The notes under the pieces: model-generated
Database searches by the model: none
What the model was told of the DNA's origin: nothing
Seen by the model: the letters and a program-made list of their open reading frames with translations, nothing else
Made by a program: the position numbers and the translations under genes
DNA from: Arthrobacter sp. PvP023
GTDB taxonomy: Bacteria; Actinomycetota; Actinomycetes; Actinomycetales; Micrococcaceae
DNA length: 64,000 bases
Assembly: GCF_017832975.1 (NCBI RefSeq)
Contig: NZ_JAFIBI010000001.1
Span: 4,278,001-4,342,000 of the forward strand
Direction: 5' to 3'
In this document: piece by piece, positions 58,501 through 64,000 of the stretch
Layout of the letters: every line of letters begins with the position of its first letter
How positions within the stretch are numbered: position 1 is the first letter of the stretch

Positions 58501-60624
58501 GTTGAGCTGCGCGAGCTTCTGGACGCCAAGGTCATTGAAGCCACCGAGCGGGAACTGCAGCGCCTCGCTCCGGACCGACGGGTGCGCGGAATGGAAGGCG
58601 TCGCGGACCTGCTCAGGCTGCTCGGTCCGCTGACCCCGGGGGAAGTGGCCGAACGCCTGGAAACCGCCCCGGCGGTTGAGCCTGCGCCTTTGGTCGAGCC
58701 TGCGCCGGGCGATGAGTCCGCCCCGGCGGTTGAGCCTGCCGAAACGCTCCTGGCCGACGCCGTCGCCCACCTCGCCGCCCTGCAGCGCGCCAACCGCGCG
58801 CTCCGGGTGAACATCGGCGGCGTCGAGCGTTTTGCGGCCGTTGAGGACGCGGCCCGCCTGCGGGACGCCATCGGGGTCCCCCTGCCCATGGGCGTACCGC
58901 TCGCGTTCATCGAACCAGTCGCCGACCCCCTCGGTGACCTTGTCTCCCGCTACGCCCGCACGCACGGGCCCTTCACCGCAGCGGAAGCCGCGGCCCGGCT
59001 GGGACTCGGGGTCGCCGTCGTCAGCACCGCGCTGAAACGGCTCGCCGCGGATGGCCGCGTGGTGGAAGGCGAATTCCGCCCGCACGCCACGCCGCCCCAT
59101 CAGGTGCCCGGGATACCGGAACCCGGCGAGGACGATGTGCCGGCGTTGCCGGCCGCCTCCACCATCACCTTGGCCGGCACCAGTGAATGGTGCGACGCCG
59201 AGGTACTGCGAAAGCTGCGACGCCGGTCGCTGGCGGCGCTGCGGGCCGAAGTGGAACCCGTGGATGCCGGCGCCTACGGACGGTTCCTCCCAGCCTGGCA
59301 GAACGTCCGGACCCCCGGGCGAAGCCGGGGCCAGTCCGCCCTGCGCGGGCTGGACGGCATCATCACCGCCGTCGACCAGCTTTCCGGCGTGCCGGTTCCA
59401 GCTTCCGCATGGGAACCACTGGTCCTCGCCAGCCGCGTCAGCGACTACCAGCCGGCCATGCTGGACGAGCTGATGGCCGCAGGCGAGGTCCTCTGGTCCG
59501 GCGCCGGTGCGCTGCCCGGCAATGACGGCTGGGTGAGCCTGCACCTCGCGGACTCGGCCGAACTCACGCTGAACCCCGCGCCGGACTACCAGCCCGGGGA
59601 CGCGCAGCAGCGGCTGCTGGAGCACCTGCAGAACAACGGCGGCGGGTACTTCTTCCGCCAGCTGACCGACATTGCCGGCGGCATGGACTCCGTGCTGAGC
59701 GACCAGGATGTGGTGTCCGCTTTGTGGGACCTGGCGTGGGCCGGCCGCATCACCGGCGACACCTTCGCTCCGGTCCGGGCCATGATCGCCGGCGGCCACA
59801 CGGCGCACCGGCAGGTTGCCCGGGCCCCGCGGGCACGCGCACCCCGCATGAGCAGGCTGGGACGGGCGCACGGAACGGGCCTGATGGGATCTGCCGGGCT
59901 GACCGGCGGACGCTACGGCTCGGTGACCGGCGGCGCCCCTACCCCGCCGCTGGCGGCCGGCCGGTGGTCCGCACTGCCGTTGCCGGAACTGGACCCCACC
60001 ATCCATGCCCGCGCCACGGCGGAGCTTCTGCTGGACCGCTACGGTGTGGTGACCCGCGGCTCCGTCATGGCGGAGAACATCCTGGGCGGATTCGGCCTGA
60101 TGTACAAAGTCCTCGCCAGGCTGGAAGAGGCCGGGCGATGCCGCCGGGGTTACTTCATTGAACACCTCGGCGCCGCGCAGTTTGCGGTTCCGGCCACGGT
60201 GGACCGGCTGCGGTCGTACTCGGAAGACGCCCAGCTGGCGAAGCCGGAGCCCGTTGCCCTGGCGCTTGCCGCGACGGACCCCGCCAACCCGTACGGCGCG
60301 GCCCTGCCCTGGCCCGCGCTGAGTGTTGAAGCCGGCAGCGGCCACCGTCCGGGCAGGAAGGCCGGAGCCCTGGTGGTGATGGTCGACGGCGCGTTGACCC
60401 TTTATGTGGAGCGCGGCGGCAAGACGCTGCTCGCCTTCGATGAAGATCCGGAGGTGCTGGCCGCCGCGGCGGAAGCCCTGGTCGGCGTGGTCAAGCGCGG
60501 CGCCGTGGACAAGCTCATCATGGAGAAGGTCAACGGCCACGGCATCCTGGATACTCCCGCTGCCGCCGCCCTGACCCACGCCGGCGCCTATTCGACTCCG
60601 AAGGGACTGAGAATCCGTGCCTGA
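55537..60624 (+). CDS. lhr: Lhr-family ATP-dependent helicase
   Basis: The 1695-residue protein starts at ATG 55537 behind GGAGGA; earlier in-frame sequence overlaps the Rieske gene. The helicase core has VAPTGSGKT (about residue 70), DEVHA (about 210) and QRVGRAGH (about 470). A DEAD/H-associated domain and the long winged-helix-containing Lhr C-terminal region (to about residue 1690) follow. Lhr is a 3'-5' single-strand DNA translocase used in DNA repair. An Ala/Pro/Glu-rich low-complexity linker (near residue 1050) is unusual. Stop overlaps the nei2 start. Confidence 0.95.
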   Translation: MQGKESASGMPPGYTPSATPAGGRSSARTMDRFSQATREWFLGAFSAPTPAQNGAWNAISSGSHALVVAPTGSGKTLAAFLWALDRLQSSAPAEPEALPGLDPAAKGRKPKTPKRKTRVLYISPLKALGVDVERNLRAPLIGITQTAKRLGLPAPLITVGVRSGDTTTADRRALLSHPPDILITTPESLFLMLTSKARETLAEVDTIIVDEVHAVAGTKRGAHLAVSLERLDALLPKPAQRIGLSATVEPRELVAQFLAGSAPVEIVAPPSKKNWDLTVSVPVEDMSDLQGAAGAFDSGPASGLQPQASIWPHVEEKIVDLVMANQSTIVFANSRRLAERLTARLNEIYAERQLVAAGGGWGELGAGAPDFGAPPAGGTAASPGAGTLTSTATPAHMMAQAGSTAGADPVLARAHHGSVSKDQRALIEDDLKSGRLRCVVATSSLELGIDMGAVDLVVQVESPPSVASGLQRVGRAGHQVGEVSQGVLFPKHRADLVHTAITVERMLGGKIERLSVPANPLDILAQQTVAATALGSIDVEEWFTTVRRSAPFASLPRSAFEATLDLLAGRYPSDEFAELRPRIIWDRNAGTIEGRPGAQRLAVTSGGTIPDRGLFGVYIIGTEVEGSASPSGDGKAASPAASAAKGGRRVGELDEEMVYESRVGDVFALGATSWKIEDITHDRVLVSPAFGQPGKLPFWKGDSLGRPVDLGRALGAFVRELSASDVGPATERCKASGLDDFAANNLIQYLAEQKLATEVVPSDTTLVVERFHDELGDWRVVLHSPFGMPVHAPWALAVGQRLHQRYGMDGSAMAADDGIVLRVPMMEDEPPGAELFLFDPEELEQIVTAEVGGSALFASRFRECAARALLLPRQNPGKRQPLWQQRQRSAQLLDVARKYPTFPIVLETVRECLQDVYDLPALKDIAASIERRELRILQTTTQQPSPFAKSLLFGYVAQFLYEGDSPLAERRAAALALDSTLLNELLGRVELRELLDAKVIEATERELQRLAPDRRVRGMEGVADLLRLLGPLTPGEVAERLETAPAVEPAPLVEPAPGDESAPAVEPAETLLADAVAHLAALQRANRALRVNIGGVERFAAVEDAARLRDAIGVPLPMGVPLAFIEPVADPLGDLVSRYARTHGPFTAAEAAARLGLGVAVVSTALKRLAADGRVVEGEFRPHATPPHQVPGIPEPGEDDVPALPAASTITLAGTSEWCDAEVLRKLRRRSLAALRAEVEPVDAGAYGRFLPAWQNVRTPGRSRGQSALRGLDGIITAVDQLSGVPVPASAWEPLVLASRVSDYQPAMLDELMAAGEVLWSGAGALPGNDGWVSLHLADSAELTLNPAPDYQPGDAQQRLLEHLQNNGGGYFFRQLTDIAGGMDSVLSDQDVVSALWDLAWAGRITGDTFAPVRAMIAGGHTAHRQVARAPRARAPRMSRLGRAHGTGLMGSAGLTGGRYGSVTGGAPTPPLAAGRWSALPLPELDPTIHARATAELLLDRYGVVTRGSVMAENILGGFGLMYKVLARLEEAGRCRRGYFIEHLGAAQFAVPATVDRLRSYSEDAQLAKPEPVALALAATDPANPYGAALPWPALSVEAGSGHRPGRKAGALVVMVDGALTLYVERGGKTLLAFDEDPEVLAAAAEALVGVVKRGAVDKLIMEKVNGHGILDTPAAAALTHAGAYSTPKGLRIRA

Positions 60625-61456
60625 AGGCGATTCCGTCTGGCGGGCGGCCGCCCAGTTGCATGCCGCCCTGGCCGGGCACCAGCTCACAGCCTCCGACTTC
60701 CGGGTGCCCCGGTTCGCCACCCTGAAGCTGGCGGGCTGGACCGTGGACGAGGTGGTGCCCCGCGGCAAGCACCTCCTCATGCGGCTTCGTGGTCCGGCGG
60801 AGGAACGGCTGACCATCCACTCCCACTTGAAGATGGAAGGCGCCTGGCAGGTCTACCCGCCCGGCGGCCGCTGGCGGAAACCGGGGTTCACCGCCCGGTG
60901 CGTGCTGCGCACCGCCACGGCGGACGCCGTCGGGTTTTCCCTCGGCATCCTGGAAGTGGTCCGCACCGCTGACGAGGATTCCGTTGTCGGCCACCTCGGG
61001 CCCGACCTGCTGGGTCCGGACTGGGACATGGCCGAGGCCGAACGGCGGCTGCTCGCTGCCCCTGACGTTCCCATCGGCGTGGCCCTGCTGGACCAGCGCA
61101 ACCTGGCCGGCATCGGCAACATCTACCGCTGCGAGGCCTGCTTCCTGTCCGGCATCCATCCCGCAGCACCGGTCGCCGACGTGACGGACCTGCCCGCCAT
61201 GATGGCCACGGCCAAGCAGCTACTGGAGGCCAATCTCGGGCCGGGCCGCCGAACCACCGTCCTGAACCCGCGCGGAATGCCGGTCGGACGGATGGCCGGA
61301 AGACCTGGATACTGGGTATACCGCCGCGAGCACCAGCCGTGCCTTAAATGCGGTACGCCCATCCGCCACGGTGTCCTCGCCAAGGGTGCGGGCACCGAGG
61401 AGCGCGACATCTACTTCTGTCCGAGCTGCCAGCCGCCGCCGGCAGGAACTGCATGA
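60617..61456 (+). CDS. Fpg/Nei-family DNA glycosylase (Nei2-like)
   Basis: The 279-residue base-excision glycosylase has the catalytic PEGDSV N-terminus (Pro2 and Glu3 after GTG 60617), H2TH element (DQRNLAGIGNIYRCEACFL) and C-terminal zinc finger (PCLKCGTPI and CPSCQ). It should remove oxidised bases and cut the abasic site. Its start overlaps the lhr stop by 8 bp. It ends inside the convergent YczE-like gene by 46 bp. Confidence 0.93.
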   Translation: MPEGDSVWRAAAQLHAALAGHQLTASDFRVPRFATLKLAGWTVDEVVPRGKHLLMRLRGPAEERLTIHSHLKMEGAWQVYPPGGRWRKPGFTARCVLRTATADAVGFSLGILEVVRTADEDSVVGHLGPDLLGPDWDMAEAERRLLAAPDVPIGVALLDQRNLAGIGNIYRCEACFLSGIHPAAPVADVTDLPAMMATAKQLLEANLGPGRRTTVLNPRGMPVGRMAGRPGYWVYRREHQPCLKCGTPIRHGVLAKGAGTEERDIYFCPSCQPPPAGTA

Positions 61457-62073
61457 TCGGCGCCTGACTCCAGCGGAAGCGCGACCGGGCGCGGCGCCTC
61501 CGGCACCGTGAACCGCGGCAACAACAACTGCACCAGCGGGCCGATAGCCAGGGCATACACCACTGTGCCCACACCCACGGATCCGCCCAGCAGCCATCCG
61601 GTAGCCAGGACCACGATTTCGATGCCCGTCCGGGACGTCCGCACCGACCACCCAGTCCGCCGCGCCAGGCCGGTCATCAGCCCGTCGCGGGCGCCGGGGC
61701 CGAAGCGGGCGCCAATGTAGCAGGCCGACGCGATGCCGTTCAGCAGCACAGCCCCCGCCAGCATGCCGATCTGGCCGCCAAGGTGCGAGAACTCCGGAAT
61801 CAGCGCAAGCCCCACATCGGCGAACACACCCACCAGCACGGCGTTGCACAAGGTGCCGAAGCCGGGCCACTGCCGCAACGGAATCCAGAGAAGCAGGACG
61901 AGGAAGCTCACGATCACCACCACCGCTCCGATGGAAAGGCCTGTCTTCCCGGCCACGCCCTGATGGAAAACATCCCAGGGGTCAAGGCCAAGCCCGGCAC
62001 GGATGAACATGGCCAGCGAAATGCCGTACATGGCCAGGCCTGTGAACAGTTGAAGGAGTCTTCGGGTCATCAT
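61411..62073 (-). CDS. YczE/YitT-like membrane protein
   Basis: The 220-residue protein has five hydrophobic segments and the family start (LLQLFTGLAMYGISLAMFIR) with GLDPWDVFHQGVA and ARFGPGARDGLMTGLARR. The ATG at 62073 lies 9 bp behind GGAGG, so it is preferred over 62082, where the ATG directly follows GGAGG. YczE genes are commonly divergent from a MocR-type regulator, as here. The transported compound or role is unknown. Confidence 0.85.
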   Translation of the reverse strand: MMTRRLLQLFTGLAMYGISLAMFIRAGLGLDPWDVFHQGVAGKTGLSIGAVVVIVSFLVLLLWIPLRQWPGFGTLCNAVLVGVFADVGLALIPEFSHLGGQIGMLAGAVLLNGIASACYIGARFGPGARDGLMTGLARRTGWSVRTSRTGIEIVVLATGWLLGGSVGVGTVVYALAIGPLVQLLLPRFTVPEAPRPVALPLESGADHAVPAGGGWQLGQK

Positions 62074-62111
62074 GGGAATCATCCTCCGCCAAAACTGGCC
62101 TTGTAATCCAT

Positions 62112-62132
62112 ATCCAGTTTGAGATACTGGCT
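62112..62132. promoter_or_regulatory. Dyad between YczE-like and MocR genes
   Basis: CCAGT and ACTGG form a 5-7-5 inverted repeat (62114-62130), extending to ATATCCAGT/ACTGGCTA with few mismatches. It sits in the 61-bp gap between the divergent starts and is a likely MocR operator. Confidence 0.55.
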
Positions 62133-62134
62133 AC

Positions 62135-63625
62135 ATGTCCGGCTCCCTTAACCCCACTGCCTTGGTGCGCCTCCTGGGCGGGTGGCACCGCGGCGCGGGC
62201 CCCGCCTACCGTGAGCTGGCCGACGTCGTACGCCTCCTCATCCTGGACGGACGCGTCCCGCTGGACATGGCCCTGCCCAGCGAGCGCGCCCTGGCTGAAA
62301 CCCTGGGTGTCAGCCGGACCACGGTAACGGCTGCCTATGCCAGCCTCCGCGAGCAGGGTTTCCTGACCAGCCGGCAGGGCAGCCGCGGCAGGACCTGCAT
62401 TCCCCGCCAGCTGCCCGCGGGCGCAGGGGGCCCGGCAGCCGCCGAGCTGATCAGCCCTAACGCGCTGGCCGGCGCGCCGGGACTGGCAGCGCCGCCGGGC
62501 CTGCTCGACCTCGCCTACGCATCCCTGCCGGCCAGCGGCGAAGTGGTGCACCGGGCCTTTGCCGCCGCGCTGACGGAGCTCCCTGCACTGCTTCCGGGGT
62601 TCGGCTATGACGCCGTCGGCATCGCACCGCTGCGGGAGGCGATCGCTGCGCGGTACACGGCGGCCGGGGCCCCCACCACGGCGGACCAGATCCTTGTGAC
62701 ATCAGGCGCGCAGCACGCACTGAACATCGTGCTCCGCACCCTTGCCGGCCGGCAGGACAAAGTCCTCGTGGACCACCCCACGTACCCGCACGCGCTTGAT
62801 GCCATCCGCGCCAGCGGTTGCCGGCCCGTGCCGGTCGCCCTCCCGCACGGGCGCGGCTGGGACGTGGCCGGCATGGAATCCGCCATGATGCAGCAGCGGC
62901 CCAAGATGGCTTACGTGGTGCCGGACTTCCACAACCCGACGGGCCGGCTGATGTCCGATCCCCAGCGCCGCCGGCTCGTGCGGGCGGCGGCCGCCGCGGG
63001 AACAGTGCTGGTGGTGGACGAGACACTGCGGGAATTGAACCTCGACGCCGTGGACGCGGCCCCGCTGGCGGCCTTCAGTCCGGCGGTGGTCACCATCGGC
63101 TCCCTCAGCAAGTCGCATTGGGCCGGCCTGCGGACTGGCTGGATAAGGGCCGGCAGTTCACTGATTCAGCGCTTCGCAGCTGCCCGGACCACCATGGACC
63201 TGGGCGGACCGGTGGTGGAACAGTTGGCGGCAGCACACCTGGTCCGGTCGCTCGACGAGCCGCTTCCAGCCCGGCTGGCGGCCCTCCGCGAGAACCGGGC
63301 AGCACTGCTTGAGCTGCTCGGCGGGATCCTACCCGGCTGGGAGCCGGAGCGGCCCGACGGCGGGCTGAGCGTCTGGTGCCGGCTCCCCGCACCGATCAGC
63401 ACCGCGCTGACGGTCCTCGGCCCCGACTTCGGCGTGAGGCTGGCAGCCGGCCCAAGGTTCGGCCTGGGCGGGGCTTTCGAGCACTACCTGCGCATCCCCT
63501 ACACGCTTCCGCCCGGGCAATTGGAGACGGCGGTGCGTGCCCTGCGGTCAGCCCAGGACAAACTCGACGGCGCACCCCGGCTCCGCCGCAGCCTCCGGCA
63601 TACACCTGCCGTCGCCATCGCCTGA
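62135..63625 (+). CDS. MocR/GntR-type aminotransferase-like transcriptional regulator
   Basis: The 496-residue protein has an N-terminal GntR winged helix (PSERALAETLGVSRTTVTAAYASLREQGF, about residues 47-78) and a class I aminotransferase domain. The PLP-binding Lys appears in GSLSKSHWAGLRTGWI, with the PDFHNPTGRLMS motif before it. This is the MocR architecture; the divergent YczE-like gene points to the YczR subgroup. Such regulators bind PLP or a PLP-related signal. It is expected to control the YczE-like gene. Confidence 0.9.
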   Translation: MSGSLNPTALVRLLGGWHRGAGPAYRELADVVRLLILDGRVPLDMALPSERALAETLGVSRTTVTAAYASLREQGFLTSRQGSRGRTCIPRQLPAGAGGPAAAELISPNALAGAPGLAAPPGLLDLAYASLPASGEVVHRAFAAALTELPALLPGFGYDAVGIAPLREAIAARYTAAGAPTTADQILVTSGAQHALNIVLRTLAGRQDKVLVDHPTYPHALDAIRASGCRPVPVALPHGRGWDVAGMESAMMQQRPKMAYVVPDFHNPTGRLMSDPQRRRLVRAAAAAGTVLVVDETLRELNLDAVDAAPLAAFSPAVVTIGSLSKSHWAGLRTGWIRAGSSLIQRFAAARTTMDLGGPVVEQLAAAHLVRSLDEPLPARLAALRENRAALLELLGGILPGWEPERPDGGLSVWCRLPAPISTALTVLGPDFGVRLAAGPRFGLGGAFEHYLRIPYTLPPGQLETAVRALRSAQDKLDGAPRLRRSLRHTPAVAIA

Positions 63626-63707
63626 CCGCGGCCGCGCCCTGGACCAGGGTCGGCGCTGGACGAGGTTCGGCAGCCGCCAACCCGGAGCGCTGCGGACAGC
63701 CATTTAT

Positions 63708-63785
63708 GACGCGCAAAATACCTGACGCGCCGGTATTCCGGTAGCGCCAGGCATTTTGCGTAGCGCCAGGCATGTTGCGCGTCGC
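63708..63785. repeat. Short inverted and tandem repeat element
   Basis: The unit GTAGCGCCAGGCATTTTGC at 63741-63759 recurs with one change at 63760-63778. A diverged inverted copy (GACGCGCAAAATACCTGACGC) lies at about 63708-63728. It fills most of the space behind the MocR gene. Confidence 0.75.
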
Positions 63786-63799
63786 TGAGCAGGACGGAC

Positions 63800-63823
63800 C
63801 CGGTCCGGTCCGGTCCGGTCCGG
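63800..63823. repeat. Pentanucleotide microsatellite (CGGTC)n
   Basis: Four to five copies of the CGGTC unit are present just after the inverted repeat element. Confidence 0.85.
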
Positions 63824-63843
63824 CCCACCCGGCCCGCGGAATC

Positions 63844-64000
63844 CTAGGCGTAGACCTTCCCGAGGTAGTCGCCCCAGGCCTTCGCCGTGGCTTCAGAATC
63901 CCCGCCGCCGCTGAAGTCGTGGACGGTCATGCCCACCGGTGCACCGAAGGCGTTGCGGCCAAAGAAGCGGTACATGGTGTCCGCTGTCCGCAGGCCCAGG
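63844..64000 (-). CDS. 3' end of an unidentified gene (start outside window)
   Basis: About 51 codons are open to the right edge, ending at TAG 63844. The visible part begins LGLRTADTMYRFFGRNAFGA and ends KAWGDYLGKVYA. No motif identifies the family. High third-position GC supports real coding. Confidence 0.7.
   Translation of the reverse strand, partial: LGLRTADTMYRFFGRNAFGAPVGMTVHDFSGGGDSEATAKAWGDYLGKVYA

Noticed and set aside
58471..60816. Antisense open frame of about 780 codons under lhr
   Set aside because: Typical high-GC shadow frame; the lhr product shows conserved helicase and Lhr-specific regions throughout.

Overview
This window comes from a high-GC actinobacterial chromosome, most likely a Micrococcaceae member of the Arthrobacter/Pseudarthrobacter type. 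The inference rests on strong G/C bias at third codon positions, frequent GTG and TTG starts, GTP-dependent PEP carboxykinase, an Lhr-Nei2 helicase/glycosylase pair, a c-di-AMP riboswitch ahead of a cell-wall hydrolase, and many actinobacterial families such as YhgE/Pip, DUF4232, DUF4383 and YcnI. I see no complete insertion sequence, prophage, CRISPR array or rRNA operon. It is mostly ordinary chromosome, with a short stretch of different base composition at about 43.9-46.5 kb.

Layout. 1-3.6 kb: 3' part of a secreted nuclease/5'-nucleotidase fusion, followed by a striking 32-bp-period mirror repeat. 3.85-11.6 kb: FAD/NAD(P)-binding protein, prolyl oligopeptidase, tRNA-Ser(GCT), a phytoene-dehydrogenase-like flavoprotein and an MFS exporter. 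11.7-17.7 kb: RecQ with a phosphoribosyltransferase-like tail, divergent from phosphomannomutase, a hypothetical protein, NsrR and flavohaemoglobin, with a clear NsrR-type operator before hmp. 17.9-22.6 kb: pckG, tRNA-Arg(ACG), a FadR-type regulator and a disulfide-reductase-like flavoprotein. 22.6-26.1 kb: an overlapping operon of a degenerate ABC ATPase, a YhgE/Pip exporter-like protein and a TetR regulator, with a perfect palindrome inside its promoter. 26.1-31.0 kb: a membrane protein with a basic tail overlapping a DMT exporter, a coiled-coil membrane protein, SixA-like phosphatase, dodecin and an OmpR-type winged-helix protein with no receiver domain. 31.0-35.5 kb: a frameshifted membrane-anchored protein gene, an OmpR-class two-component system, then an MtrA-like box, c-di-AMP riboswitch and cell-wall hydrolase. 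35.7-41.0 kb: secreted protein, GT2, STAS-like protein, HAD phosphatase, VOC protein, upp, PAP2 phosphatase and tadA. 41.0-43.6 kb: a three-gene operon of BchC-like dehydrogenase, an atypical PTPS-like protein and a glycosyltransferase, beside tRNA-Ser(CGA). 43.9-51 kb: small membrane, stress and hypothetical genes. 51-53.8 kb: membrane protein, YcnI copper-binding protein, DUF4232 lipoprotein and DUF4383 protein. 53.9-64 kb: FAD-Rieske oxidoreductase, lhr-nei2, divergent YczE-like and MocR genes, and the end of an unidentified gene.

Functional links. NsrR and Hmp form a nitric-oxide sensing and detoxification unit. TadA acts on tRNA-Arg(ACG), which is also present. Lhr and Nei2 are translationally coupled DNA-repair proteins. 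The YhgE operon appears to be autoregulated by its TetR gene. The cell-wall hydrolase appears to be under dual control, by an MtrA-like site and c-di-AMP. The best candidates for undescribed biology are the dehydrogenase/PTPS-like/glycosyltransferase operon, where two of three proteins lack textbook catalytic residues, and the pseudo-ATPase/YhgE/TetR operon. No functional claim was tested by database search.
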